64,000 nt of DNA from Paenibacillus aceti (GCF_003614185.1 NZ_KZ987724.1:2796979-2860978), one strand, 5' to 3'. Positions 8,058-16,219 are shown, counted from the first letter of the stretch. Notes: generated by a model not told the origin, from the sequence alone. Numbers and translations: made by a program.

Positions 8058-8912
8058 TTGTATCAAGCCATCCAAGAACTGCACTCGGAGAAAGGCTACG
8101 CCATCACAAAGCTGTGTAAGCTAGCTGGAGTCGCTAGGTCTGCCTATTATAAATGGCTGAAATGGAAGCCATCCACCAGAGAACTTGAAATGATTTCACT
8201 CGCTAAGGAAGTAAAGCTGCGCTATGACAAGAGAAAAGGAGCACTCGGATACCGTCAAATCCGCACCCAATTAAACCGAAAACTCAAGAAAAATTACAAC
8301 AAAAAGCGTTACTATCGAATCATGTGTGCTCTTGGATTGAAAGCAGTCATTCGCAGGAAACGACCCAACTATGTGAAAGCTTCAGAAATTCATGTAGCGG
8401 AAAATGTAATGAACCGTGAATTTCAAGCAGATGCTCCTAATATGAAGTGGTGTACCGACGTTACAGAATTGAAGTACGGGAACGGTCGTAAAGCCTATCT
8501 GAGTGCTATTCTCGATGTATACGATAACTCTATCGTCTCATGGGTGTTAAGCCCCTCCAACAACAATAAACTCGTCATGGATACGGTGAAGAAAGCCTAC
8601 TGTAAGAATTCGGGGGTCACTCCACTTCTTCATAGCGATAGAGGCTTCCAATATACCTCACATGAGTATAATTGGCTCCATATAAAATACGGATTTATGA
8701 AAAGCATGTCTCGTGTAAGCCGATGCTTGGACAACCAACCTATTGAACGATTCTGGGGCACTTACAAATCAGAAAGCTATTATCTTACAAAGCACGATAC
8801 CTATGAAGACGTCCTCAAAGACGTTAAGGAATATATTCATTATTACAACAACTATCGCTATACAGAGTGTTTGGATGGCTTGTCACCTAACGAATACCGA
8901 CGTGCTGCATAA
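8058..8912 (+). CDS. IS3-type transposase OrfB (DDE integrase)
   Basis: The catalytic part of the transposase: an N-terminal HTH_21-like region (SEKGYAITKLCKLAGVARSA) and an rve/integrase core. The DDE residues can be seen: D in KWCTDVTELKY, D in LLHSDRGFQYTS, and E in NQPIERFWGTYKSESY. The listed start is a TTG without a ribosome site. The true product is almost surely the OrfAB fusion: from the slippery A AAA AAG at 7998-8004, the -1 frame (GTT GGC AGA...) is open without a stop through to this frame. The ORF is full length and shows no stop or lost catalytic residue. Confidence 0.92.
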   Translation: MYQAIQELHSEKGYAITKLCKLAGVARSAYYKWLKWKPSTRELEMISLAKEVKLRYDKRKGALGYRQIRTQLNRKLKKNYNKKRYYRIMCALGLKAVIRRKRPNYVKASEIHVAENVMNREFQADAPNMKWCTDVTELKYGNGRKAYLSAILDVYDNSIVSWVLSPSNNNKLVMDTVKKAYCKNSGVTPLLHSDRGFQYTSHEYNWLHIKYGFMKSMSRVSRCLDNQPIERFWGTYKSESYYLTKHDTYEDVLKDVKEYIHYYNNYRYTECLDGLSPNEYRRAA

Positions 8913-8921
8913 TGAAAAAAA

Positions 8922-8946
8922 CTCAGCTCGGTTTAACCGAGCTGAG
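8922..8946 (+). terminator. Hairpin terminator after orfB
   Basis: CTCAGCTCGGTT and AACCGAGCTGAG form a perfect 12-bp stem ten bases past the transposase stop. An A-run precedes it, giving a U-tract on the opposite strand, so it may also protect the element from outside transcription coming from the right. Confidence 0.7.
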
Positions 8947-9034
8947 GAATGCAAACTAACTATTTTGTTTTTTACACTGTCTACTTGACAGGGAGCACTT
9001 CATCCTTCGGAATAGGAGGCAATTTTCATCTTGC

Positions 9035-9724
9035 TTATACGCTCTGCGCAAGTAATTCACTCATCGTAATAAAGTGGTAATTGCGACTTTTCAAGATCGG
9101 AATAACCCGGTCTACCAGTTCTACCGTCTGTTCTCTATTTCCCCCGGCGTCATGCAAGAGAATAATGGAGCCGTTGCAAACATGGCTTAAAACCTCTTCC
9201 GCCATTTTATCCACACCCGGCAATTCCCAATCATAAGCTTGCACATCCCTGGACCAAAGCGCAAATTTATATTGCAATGCTTCTACGACTCCCACAGTTT
9301 CCGGGCTGAATATCCCATAAGGGGGCCGGAACAATTTACATCTATAATCCACTATAGATTGAATCGCCTGCTCCGCCTCTAGAATCTCTCGTTCAATCGC
9401 TGCAAAATCCAGAGAGGTTAGGTCCGGATGCGAATACGTATGATTGCCGAGCTCATGCCCTTCTTTAGCAATCCGGCGTATGATCTCCGGGTGCTCGGTC
9501 GCGAATCTTCCAAAGATAAAAAATGTCGCCTTAGCCTGATGTTTATTCAATATATCGAGGATTTGCGGAGTATAGTTACTCGTCGGCCCATCATCAAAAG
9601 TGAAGCATACATAGGCTTCCTCGCTGTCGGACAGATGAACGCCCTGAATAACACGTGGATCGTCGATCCCTGTAAAAGCTTTGTCTTTGCATAGCTCAAT
9701 ATAATTATAGACTATAGAATGCAT
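9035..9724 (-). CDS. Polysaccharide deacetylase (NodB domain), cytosolic
   Basis: A 229-residue enzyme of carbohydrate esterase family 4, which removes N-acetyl groups from sugars with a divalent metal. The NodB motifs are all present: TFDDGP (residues about 43-48, catalytic base and metal Asp), HTYSHPDL (metal His pair), RPPYG and ILLHDAGG. Unlike most family members in Gram-positives it has no signal peptide or membrane anchor, so it should act on an intracellular substrate. It is the last gene of the minus-strand operon that begins at 13609, 45 bases after the discoidin protein gene. This suggests it tailors a cytosolic sugar intermediate made by the glycosyltransferase in the cluster. Substrate unknown. 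Confidence 0.85.
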   Translation of the reverse strand: MHSIVYNYIELCKDKAFTGIDDPRVIQGVHLSDSEEAYVCFTFDDGPTSNYTPQILDILNKHQAKATFFIFGRFATEHPEIIRRIAKEGHELGNHTYSHPDLTSLDFAAIEREILEAEQAIQSIVDYRCKLFRPPYGIFSPETVGVVEALQYKFALWSRDVQAYDWELPGVDKMAEEVLSHVCNGSIILLHDAGGNREQTVELVDRVIPILKSRNYHFITMSELLAQSV

Positions 9725-9769
9725 ATTCCCCTCACCATCCCGAACGACGACGGCGCAGCCATCATGATC

Positions 9770-11362
9770 TCATTTGAAAATAGACACGCTCCAAAGCGAG
9801 TAACCAAAACGGGTCGCTTTTTCCTCACAATATATTCTGATATATCTTCCATATCCTTGGATATCTGTAATTTGCTCGATCCCGCCCTGACCGTTATTCC
9901 TTCTATAAATATCTGTCCATTGCTTCGCGTCATTTGAGCTTTGGATTGTATATTTCCGGGCATAGGCCGCCTCCCAGTTCAGTACGACGGTAGAGAACCT
10001 GGTTGCCTGCCCAAGATCAACATAGATCCATGACACTTCCTCCTCGAACACACTGCTCCATCTCGTCTCTGCCACACCGTCTACGATATTATCCTTGCAG
10101 AACGTTATACCATCTTCGGAAGAAGCAACAACCGGCTTGTACAACGCCAAATTCTCAGTTGGATTAGGATTGATAGTGATTAGACTTACCAGACTAGGCT
10201 CGCTCACATTTCCAAACACATCTCTCGCTCGGACTGCGATAGCATAAGTTCTTTCAGGAGTTACCTGGTTAATCGTACCGTGCAACTGCTTGGAGTCGCC
10301 TACCAGCTCCCCGTCCTTAAAAATCTCATAGGAGGTGACCCAAAGATGATCCTCCGGCTCGTCCCATGCGATCTTCATATTCGTATTATTCGAATCGAGC
10401 AGAACTGGCTTCCCAGGGCGCCCTGGTCTGAACCTCGAAGTATCGATTACGCCAGCCTTGAGTAAATGCAGCGCCTCTCGCTCCATCCGTTTTATTTTTA
10501 GAATCAAGTCCAGGCTCTTTTGATAGTCATAGGTTCTGGTCACCGCAGCCTTCATGAAAGTCAGCTTAAGTATCTCTACATTTCTGGATATGACCATATA
10601 CAGATCGTGATACCTCTCGTGGAAGCCGTATTTCAACAAAGCCTTGGCAAATAAAAACCGCGAACCGGCAAGGATACTCAGTGCATCATCTAAGTGGGGG
10701 TATAGTTCATGGAGTTCTGATCCAACCTGACCATCGCTCTGGAGAAGTGCTATGAAGTAGTCGAAGAAGATTAAGCCATCCGTGTAATTATGAATATAGG
10801 CCTCTAATTTGCTGCGCAGCTTGTCCACATCCGGGCCTGCTACAGTCTCAAAGAACAAGAAATCTTTATGGATCGGCAAAAGATTATTACACATCGTCGC
10901 CAGATCAGCCTCATCGTAGAAGAGCTCTGGATAAAGAGGGATATCCTGAATTCTATATTGATGGCTCTCATTATAATAGTCGGTGATCATGATGGAATGT
11001 ATTGAGGCCGCTTCCAGATTCAGATTATGCAGTACATCCTCAGCGTTAACCCATACGAATACGCCCTTATTATTGTTCAATAGCTCTAACAGCTTATCCT
11101 TCACATCCGCAAATTGCTGGAATAGAACCCGGATCGGCCTTAGACCAAGGTCTTGCATATCTGATTCTCGCAAAATATTGGACGGAAACCGCCATTTCCG
11201 TTTTCTGAGCCTGATCATTTCATGAAACACCTTGTCGCTGCTCTCCATCGCTTTGTATCCATAATAATCGACGGGCATCCCGCTAGCTTTCAGGTAGTTG
11301 ATGACTTGTATGGTCCTGCAGTCCAAATAATTTAGCGAAAAATTTTTGAAAACAATCTCCAA
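9770..11362 (-). CDS. BtrH-like domain fused to fibronectin III and discoidin (F5/8C) domains
   Basis: A 530-residue protein without a signal peptide. Residues 1-330 show a layout like BtrH-type proteins: Cys15 in LDCRTIQVINYL at the start of a helix, then GVFVWVNAEDV, then a His in HSIMITDYY followed by YRIQD, a possible Cys-His-Asp set. The match is weak and is my inference, supported by the clearer BtrH-like gene at 12617. Residues about 335-410 form a fibronectin III domain (IAWDEPEDHLWVTSYEIFKD, TYAIAVRARD). Residues about 415-530 form a discoidin domain that normally binds sugars (NIVDGVAETRWSS, WIYVDLG, YGRYIRIY). It lies 17 bases after the glycosyltransferase gene. A sugar-binding module on an acyl-transfer enzyme would suit acylation of a glycan or aminosugar. 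Confidence 0.6.
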   Translation of the reverse strand: MEIVFKNFSLNYLDCRTIQVINYLKASGMPVDYYGYKAMESSDKVFHEMIRLRKRKWRFPSNILRESDMQDLGLRPIRVLFQQFADVKDKLLELLNNNKGVFVWVNAEDVLHNLNLEAASIHSIMITDYYNESHQYRIQDIPLYPELFYDEADLATMCNNLLPIHKDFLFFETVAGPDVDKLRSKLEAYIHNYTDGLIFFDYFIALLQSDGQVGSELHELYPHLDDALSILAGSRFLFAKALLKYGFHERYHDLYMVISRNVEILKLTFMKAAVTRTYDYQKSLDLILKIKRMEREALHLLKAGVIDTSRFRPGRPGKPVLLDSNNTNMKIAWDEPEDHLWVTSYEIFKDGELVGDSKQLHGTINQVTPERTYAIAVRARDVFGNVSEPSLVSLITINPNPTENLALYKPVVASSEDGITFCKDNIVDGVAETRWSSVFEEEVSWIYVDLGQATRFSTVVLNWEAAYARKYTIQSSNDAKQWTDIYRRNNGQGGIEQITDIQGYGRYIRIYCEEKATRFGYSLWSVSIFK

Positions 11363-11379
11363 CAGGATCTCCCCTTGTT

Positions 11380-12282
11380 CTAGGCTAAGTCAACAGGTAC
11401 CCCCGTCTTCTGCTCTTCCAGCAATAATCGATTCAGCTTCACATCATCGTCGAATTCAGTCCATAATTTCACGACTCTGGTCTGGTACTTCTTAAGCAGA
11501 TATATCTTCTTCTCATCGATATGACGGTCTGCGACATCACTCTCATTGACGAAGTCGAACTCTTTTTTATGCGGGTAATGAATGCTCTTAGCGTCGCGGG
11601 CGAGGATGAACTGGGCTCCATATTTTTGCATCGCCAAGCCGATATCGCAATCCTCTCCTCCCCAACTGGTAAAGCTCTCATCGAACATCCCGACATCGAT
11701 TAATGCTGCTCTGCTCATCGATACATGACAGGTCCAGAAAAGTACAAACGGTGCCGGTAATTTACTGATATCATCTGAAAATTCCGTGTAAAACTTCTCT
11801 CTTATATCAAGGATCTGCTTACGGTCCAATACCTCAATCGCATCCTCAATCGTATGGCTATCCACGATATGAATAATGTCCTGCTTGTTGCTCTCCACAA
11901 CATCAAAGCCATATACATATCCAACAACGGCACAGGGTCTGGCATGGCTCTGATGAATACGAATATGCTCGTTCAGAGCATCCGGATGCAGGATAATCCC
12001 ATTATCAATAAAGACGCATATATCGCCCTTGGCTTTTCTAATCCCCATATTTCTTGCGGCGGCCGCCCTGAACCCCTGATCCTCCTGGAACTGATAGATG
12101 ATATGAAGGCGATCCTGATATTCACAGACCAGCGAAAAAGTATCTTCACTAGAACCATCATCACATACGAGCACTTCATAATCATCTCTAGGCAGGTCTT
12201 GTTGAACCAGCGAATCAAGCGAACGTCTCAACCCGGCAAGTCGATTGTAGGTTGGAATAATAACCGATATCACAGGTTTCAT
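11380..12282 (-). CDS. Glycosyltransferase family 2
   Basis: A 300-residue GT-A fold glycosyltransferase. It opens with VISVIIPTYNRLAGLRRSLD and VCDDGSSEDT (nucleotide-sugar binding Asp). At the usual DxD position it has IDNG, and FTSWGGEDCDIGLAM (about 223-237) carries the ED pair that acts as catalytic base and is typical of the galactosyltransferase-like C-terminal domain of chondroitin-type GT2 enzymes. A late His (IHYPHKK) may complete the metal site. There is no membrane helix, so it is cytosolic. It sits between the acyl carrier protein and discoidin genes in a tightly spaced operon. The acceptor is unknown; the neighbours suggest a small molecule or carrier-bound substrate rather than a wall polymer. 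Confidence 0.88.
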   Translation of the reverse strand: MKPVISVIIPTYNRLAGLRRSLDSLVQQDLPRDDYEVLVCDDGSSEDTFSLVCEYQDRLHIIYQFQEDQGFRAAAARNMGIRKAKGDICVFIDNGIILHPDALNEHIRIHQSHARPCAVVGYVYGFDVVESNKQDIIHIVDSHTIEDAIEVLDRKQILDIREKFYTEFSDDISKLPAPFVLFWTCHVSMSRAALIDVGMFDESFTSWGGEDCDIGLAMQKYGAQFILARDAKSIHYPHKKEFDFVNESDVADRHIDEKKIYLLKKYQTRVVKLWTEFDDDVKLNRLLLEEQKTGVPVDLA

Positions 12283-12324
12283 ATCTATCTGGCCTCCTTT
12301 AGTATTCGCTAGAATGAACAGAGC

Positions 12325-12576
12325 TTAGTGAACCTTCTGATGCTCATGAATATATTTCACAATATTATTAAATGTAGTGAGCTTTCCGGCGAGCAAATCC
12401 TCATCCTTGATTTTAAATCCGAACTCATTGGAAATATCATTCAACATTTGCACATAAGAGATCGAATCAAAGCCGAAGAAGTCGTCAATGCTGTCATTCT
12501 TCTCATTCTCGGAAATCGACACACCATGTTTCAAAAAGATACTGTTTAGCTTCTGTAATACTCTCTCATCCATCAT
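12325..12576 (-). CDS. Stand-alone acyl carrier protein
   Basis: An 83-residue acidic, four-helix protein with the 4'-phosphopantetheine attachment motif at GFDSISYVQML: the Ser in DSI is the modified residue, preceded by Phe-Asp instead of the common Gly-Xaa-Asp or Leu. It belongs to the discrete ACP class of specialised biosynthesis, as in the butirosin carrier protein BtrI, not the fatty-acid AcpP. No ligase, ketosynthase, condensation domain or phosphopantetheinyl transferase is encoded nearby, so its loading enzyme must be elsewhere. Several ATG codons are possible (12585, 12576, 12573); 12576 has the best distance from AAAGGG. It is 42 bases upstream of the glycosyltransferase gene. Confidence 0.85.
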   Translation of the reverse strand: MMDERVLQKLNSIFLKHGVSISENEKNDSIDDFFGFDSISYVQMLNDISNEFGFKIKDEDLLAGKLTTFNNIVKYIHEHQKVH

Positions 12577-12616
12577 CCATCCCATTCCCTTTCTAAATGT
12601 TTTCTAAATTCTATAG

Positions 12617-13609
12617 TTATTGTTCATTTGCTACCGTGGACCACATATCTTGCTCGATCATCAGTAATTCCTGGGCCTTAGCCCGGATCAATGGAGCATC
12701 TATATCTTTATCCTCCGACACCAGCTTGTTAATAAATATTTGCTTGATCATCTTCCAGCCAAATTTGAGCTTCTTTGTGCTTTTAATAACATACTGATGT
12801 AGCGGTTCGTCGATGAGTTGCAGCTCGATTAGCTTATTGAATAACAGCTCGTTCCCGAGGTGCCGATTCTCAATAATATTAATTCCGATTAAGGCAATTC
12901 TTATATATTCATCTATTTCCGGTTTGTGTTCCTCTTTAAAGTTCCATAATCCATCGAAAGAAAATGCAGATAGCTCCTCTGCCAATCTCTTCGCATGATC
13001 GATCACTTCCGACTTATCTAATTGATAGGGGGCCGGTTCCTCCTCGATTTCAAATATATAAGCATGCGGCAGTTCATAATCTGGCTCAGTCATTGCCCAT
13101 GAATTCGTAAAAGCCTGGATCACCCGCTCTTCCGGGATGAAATGAACCCCGTATCCATCGATATCATCATCCAATGCGGAATACAGCTTCCTCTGCAGAT
13201 CGAACCCATTCACTATCGCATAATGGCTCATATGAAACCGATCCCAGGCGATATTCTTGGGCAGCCAATAGAATAAATCGACATTCAGTTTAATCCACTT
13301 CTGATTGGAAATCATTCCACGCAGCTCGGTCAAAAATTGAGCGGGGTCCTCGAAAAATACCGGGGTTTCCCCTTTAATCACTCTGCTCAATACAAAGTTA
13401 TCCCAATCATCGGCATAATCCAGTACCTCGAGGGTAGGGGTGATAAATTCCATATCCATAAAAGCGCCCCAACTCTTGTAAGAGTAGTTGTTCATATAGG
13501 CTGCCGACGCATAGCTGGGATCAACACTCGTAGCAATCGAATAGGCCGAATTTAATATACAGTTCATCCAGAACTCATTGTACGGTACTAACTTCCTGAA
13601 ATATTCCAT
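12617..13609 (-). CDS. BtrH-like acyltransferase/hydrolase protein
   Basis: A 330-residue cytosolic protein, first gene of the operon. The N-terminal half resembles the BtrH N-terminal domain: a Cys in FWMNCILNSAYSIA (about residue 17), ETPVFFEDPAQFL, then VDLFYWLP and HMSHYAIVNGFD, with an Asp-rich DDDIDGYGVHFIP afterwards. Cys, His and Asp would form a papain-like set. In butirosin synthesis BtrH moves an acyl chain from the carrier protein BtrI to the amine of an aminoglycoside; the acyl carrier protein gene 31 bases downstream makes a similar ACP-dependent transfer plausible. The C-terminal half is helical and unassigned. Ribosome site AAGAGGCGGG before ATG. Family call by eye only. Confidence 0.65.
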   Translation of the reverse strand: MEYFRKLVPYNEFWMNCILNSAYSIATSVDPSYASAAYMNNYSYKSWGAFMDMEFITPTLEVLDYADDWDNFVLSRVIKGETPVFFEDPAQFLTELRGMISNQKWIKLNVDLFYWLPKNIAWDRFHMSHYAIVNGFDLQRKLYSALDDDIDGYGVHFIPEERVIQAFTNSWAMTEPDYELPHAYIFEIEEEPAPYQLDKSEVIDHAKRLAEELSAFSFDGLWNFKEEHKPEIDEYIRIALIGINIIENRHLGNELLFNKLIELQLIDEPLHQYVIKSTKKLKFGWKMIKQIFINKLVSEDKDIDAPLIRAKAQELLMIEQDMWSTVANEQ

Positions 13610-13794
13610 TTTATCCCGCCTCTTAATTAAACTTTGTCTACAATAAATGAATAAACATAGAAAAGGATTAACTGGTAAGATTAGACGGACAGCTTAATGG
13701 GTGACAGATAAGAAGAGAAATGATACCAAGGGTGATGTGAGGATCCTGAGGAGAAATCTGTTGGTACTGCAACGCATTACTGCGGATTAAATCT

Positions 13795-13823
13795 ATCATA
13801 CAATTTACAACAAAATAGATCAA
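13795..13823 (-). promoter_or_regulatory. Sigma-A type promoter of the BtrH/ACP operon
   Basis: On the minus strand, TTGATC (13823-13818) and TATGAT (13800-13795) are separated by exactly 17 bases. Transcription would begin near 13788, leaving a leader of about 180 bases before the ATG at 13609. Spacing and -10 match are good; activity is inferred. Confidence 0.6.
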
Positions 13824-13891
13824 TAGTGTAAAATAGTATCGCTAGCTATCCTCTCTTTTGTAGGATTAAGCAAGAAAATGACGTATTTTGT

Positions 13892-13919
13892 AAAAAAAGA
13901 GGTGCTGTTCGCACCTCTT
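13892..13919 (-). terminator. Terminator of the ydbS/ydbT-like pair
   Basis: On the minus strand AGAGGTGC and GCACCTCT pair over a five-base loop and are followed by a run of seven T. It lies about 20 bases past the ydbT-like stop and separates that operon from the promoter at 13795-13823. With the rest of 13610-13939 it fills the gene-free gap there. Confidence 0.9.
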
Positions 13920-13939
13920 TGCATCGATCATATCCGGCC

Positions 13940-15478
13940 TCACTCTACTATAATATCCTCTCTCCGGCCCAGGTACCATTGATAAAATGTAACCGCCAAT
14001 CCGTTGGGAACATCCTTCATTTCTGTATGATGCACAGACTTCGCCCGATTGACGGTTTCCACAGTAGCCAGGCCCAGCCATTTCTGGTAGAAGGAGCGTT
14101 TGACTTTCACTTCAATGATTTTGTCCCGCTTTGAAATAAATAGCGTAGTCGTCAGACTGCCTAATCTGAATTGAACAAACTGCTGATTAATCGAGTAGCG
14201 TGTATTAAAGTAAGCCAGAATTCTGCACACAACAATCAATAACAGCAAAATGACAGAAATAAGCCACCAGGCTTGGGAAATGCCCCAGATCACTGGCTTA
14301 AAATAAGCTAAGGCAGCTGTCGCAATGATCCAGGTCCAGCTCGGTCTGAACAAGCGCACCCAAAATGAAACCTTCGGGAGAGCCGTCATCTCCTGGGTTA
14401 CTTCATAAGTAGGCAGAAGCTCCGATATCATTTCATAGGCACGCGGAGCAGGCAGAAAGGGATAGAGTGAATTCATTTCCAATTTATCCCTTTCTGAATC
14501 CGTGTTGCCGGCACTGATCAGCTTAACTTCAGCCAAGCCGAAAATTCGCTTCATAATAGACTGTGTAATCTCTATGGCTTGCACCCTATTTTTAGCAATC
14601 TTAAAAGCCGTTTCATCAATGACCCCTTTGGTGATATAGATCGAGTCATCATCGGAGGAAATCTCGTATTTCCCATACTTCATGAAAGTTCGAATTACCC
14701 CGAAGGCAATGCAGGCAATCAGTAGAAGGATCGCGATCCCCGTAATTACCCACCATGAATTCGCAATGGAGTTCAGGGCTCCTTTGGCCTCATTCTCCAC
14801 ATGGAAGATATCATTAATCTTCGAATAAATCGACAGGGTCAGTGGAATCAGCAGGAAGAAGCTGAAGGATGTGAAGGAAGCTTTTAACGTATCCCTTCTC
14901 GTTGGGCGAAAATGAATCCTTCGTGCTGGTGGTGCATTACCACTCATCTCTTCATAGGCCGTTTCTCCAAGTTCAGCTTCAGCGCGGATTTCATCGCGCA
15001 CCTCATCACGAACTTCACTAACTTCACGTGCATCACGAACCGAAGCCTTCAGATGCTGCTCCAGACGATCTGCTTCCCCCCGAGAGATGACCTCAAACTC
15101 AACCGCTGCGTCATCTCCCCTCATGCCCGTCTCAAAACGGATCGAGGTCACCCGGAATATCCGATGAAATACAGATGTACGACGATTTATATTCTGAACC
15201 TTAGAAAAAGGAACCGTCCGATTCGATTTATTAAAAATCCCTGAATAAATATGAAATGAAGTATCATCGAGCTTATATTTATGGGTAAACCACTTCAGAA
15301 TAATATAAACGATACTGATTACCCAAAATAATAGAAAAGCGATTCTACCATACTTAATGAATGCTGAGTTCGTGCCTTGTTTGATGATAAATAATAAAGC
15401 GAGAAAAAATGTATTTTTGATTAGCTTCCATAGATCATATAGAATATTTATTGGAGAATAGCGCTTCGCTCCCGTCAT
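13940..15478 (-). CDS. YdbT-like membrane protein with bacterial PH domains
   Basis: A 512-residue membrane protein. Two N-terminal hydrophobic helices are followed by a bacterial PH (DUF304/bPH2) domain: YKLDDTSFHIYSGIFNKSNR and VPFSKVQNINRR are typical. Further helix pairs (about 195-260 and 370-410) each precede another such domain (SSDDDSIYITKGVID, ISKRDKIIEVKVKRS). The layout of three PH units separated by membrane hairpins is that of B. subtilis YdbT. Loss of YdbS/YdbT has been linked to sensitivity to certain bacteriocins; molecular role unsettled. It overlaps the ydbS-like stop by four bases, showing translational coupling. A charged insert (about 160-185, EVRDEVRDEIRAEAELG) is lineage-specific. 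Confidence 0.85.
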   Translation of the reverse strand: MTGAKRYSPINILYDLWKLIKNTFFLALLFIIKQGTNSAFIKYGRIAFLLFWVISIVYIILKWFTHKYKLDDTSFHIYSGIFNKSNRTVPFSKVQNINRRTSVFHRIFRVTSIRFETGMRGDDAAVEFEVISRGEADRLEQHLKASVRDAREVSEVRDEVRDEIRAEAELGETAYEEMSGNAPPARRIHFRPTRRDTLKASFTSFSFFLLIPLTLSIYSKINDIFHVENEAKGALNSIANSWWVITGIAILLLIACIAFGVIRTFMKYGKYEISSDDDSIYITKGVIDETAFKIAKNRVQAIEITQSIMKRIFGLAEVKLISAGNTDSERDKLEMNSLYPFLPAPRAYEMISELLPTYEVTQEMTALPKVSFWVRLFRPSWTWIIATAALAYFKPVIWGISQAWWLISVILLLLIVVCRILAYFNTRYSINQQFVQFRLGSLTTTLFISKRDKIIEVKVKRSFYQKWLGLATVETVNRAKSVHHTEMKDVPNGLAVTFYQWYLGRREDIIVE

Positions 15479-15972
15479 TGCTCAACTTCCTTTATCTTCG
15501 CATAATGCGCAATTTGATTCCTTAACTTGATGGCAACATCTTTAGGCAGCGCTGGTATCGAATGAGAAGAACCCATGGTTTTCACAGATATAGAATAGAG
15601 CCCATACTTTCTTAGAAACGGACCTTGATTGGTTTCCACCGATTGAATTTTCGTCATCGGGACCAGCTGATGCACCTCGTTAATCGCCCCTGATTTCAGC
15701 TGCAGGAACTCAGCATTTACATCGTATCGCCAATTTTTATATAGCAAGAAGGGTTCAATAAAAATAGACCAAATCGAAAATAGAACCGAAATGATCGTGA
15801 GTACGATTATAATCCAGCCGATCCATTCCCTCCACGCATATGAATAATCGAAATATAACAGCACCCCAAGAATCATCAACATAATTAGACTCGAAATCGT
15901 TTCCTTAAATATCCATACCTTAACCGCATCTTTCGACAGACGCCCTTGGGGCATCCCGATCTCACTATCCAT
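15475..15972 (-). CDS. YdbS-like membrane protein with bacterial PH domain
   Basis: A 165-residue protein with two adjacent membrane helices (about 28-75) and one bacterial PH (DUF304) domain: NAEFLQLKSGAINEVHQLVP followed by MTKIQSVETNQGPFLRKYGL, the latter a diagnostic motif. It is the first gene of a two-gene operon with the YdbT-like gene, overlapping it by four bases. In B. subtilis the homologous pair YdbS-YdbT is membrane located and contributes to bacteriocin resistance. GGTGGGATTAG before the ATG is the ribosome site. Confidence 0.85.
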   Translation of the reverse strand: MDSEIGMPQGRLSKDAVKVWIFKETISSLIMLMILGVLLYFDYSYAWREWIGWIIIVLTIISVLFSIWSIFIEPFLLYKNWRYDVNAEFLQLKSGAINEVHQLVPMTKIQSVETNQGPFLRKYGLYSISVKTMGSSHSIPALPKDVAIKLRNQIAHYAKIKEVEQ

Positions 15973-16095
15973 CTAATCCCACCTACCTCATCTTCCTCTT
16001 ATATTTACACGTTTGTAATAGCAAAAGGTTTCATGAAACAGAACAATGTAGCGTCAGCGTTTGCTAGAAAAGCTCTGCAAAAACAAAGAAAAACC

Positions 16096-16116
16096 CATGT
16101 CTATTATTTAGACATG
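16096..16116 (-). terminator. Terminator of the tRNA cluster
   Basis: CATGTCTA and TAGACATG pair with a five-base loop; on the minus strand GGTTTTTC follows. It lies just past the tRNA-Leu 3' end. Confidence 0.85.
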
Positions 16117-16131
16117 AGTTTCACTTTCGTA

Positions 16132-16214
16132 TGCGGTAGAGAGGACTCGAACCTCCACGGGCGTACGCCCACTACCCCCTCAAGATAGCGTGTCTGCCAT
16201 TCCACCACTACCGC
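16132..16214 (-). tRNA. tRNA-Leu (anticodon GAG)
   Basis: The minus strand folds as a class II tRNA: acceptor GCGGTAG/CTACCGC with discriminator A, anticodon stem CTATC/GGTAG around loop TTGAGGG (anticodon GAG), a long variable arm (TGGGCGTACGCCC region) and T-loop GGTTCGAGTCC. The 3' CCA is not encoded and must be added. It is the last of four tRNA genes read in this direction. Confidence 0.95.
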
Positions 16215-16219
16215 ATATA

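Larger units (their letters stand above)
7290..8986 (+). mobile_element. IS3-family insertion sequence
   Basis: Imperfect terminal inverted repeats bound the element: left AGTAGACAGTAGAAAAAAAC from about 7291, and right (reverse complement) AAGTAGACAGTGTAAAAAAC ending about 8986. Between them lie orfA and orfB in the -1 relation typical of IS3 elements, and a terminator follows orfB. No convincing short direct target repeat flanks the ends I chose, so the exact boundaries may be off by a few bases. A ten-base inverted repeat (CTCCCATCAT at 7281-7290, ATGATGGGAG at 7330-7339, followed by TTTTT) spans the left end and could stop transcription entering from outside. Both ORFs are open, so it may still be mobile. 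Confidence 0.85.
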
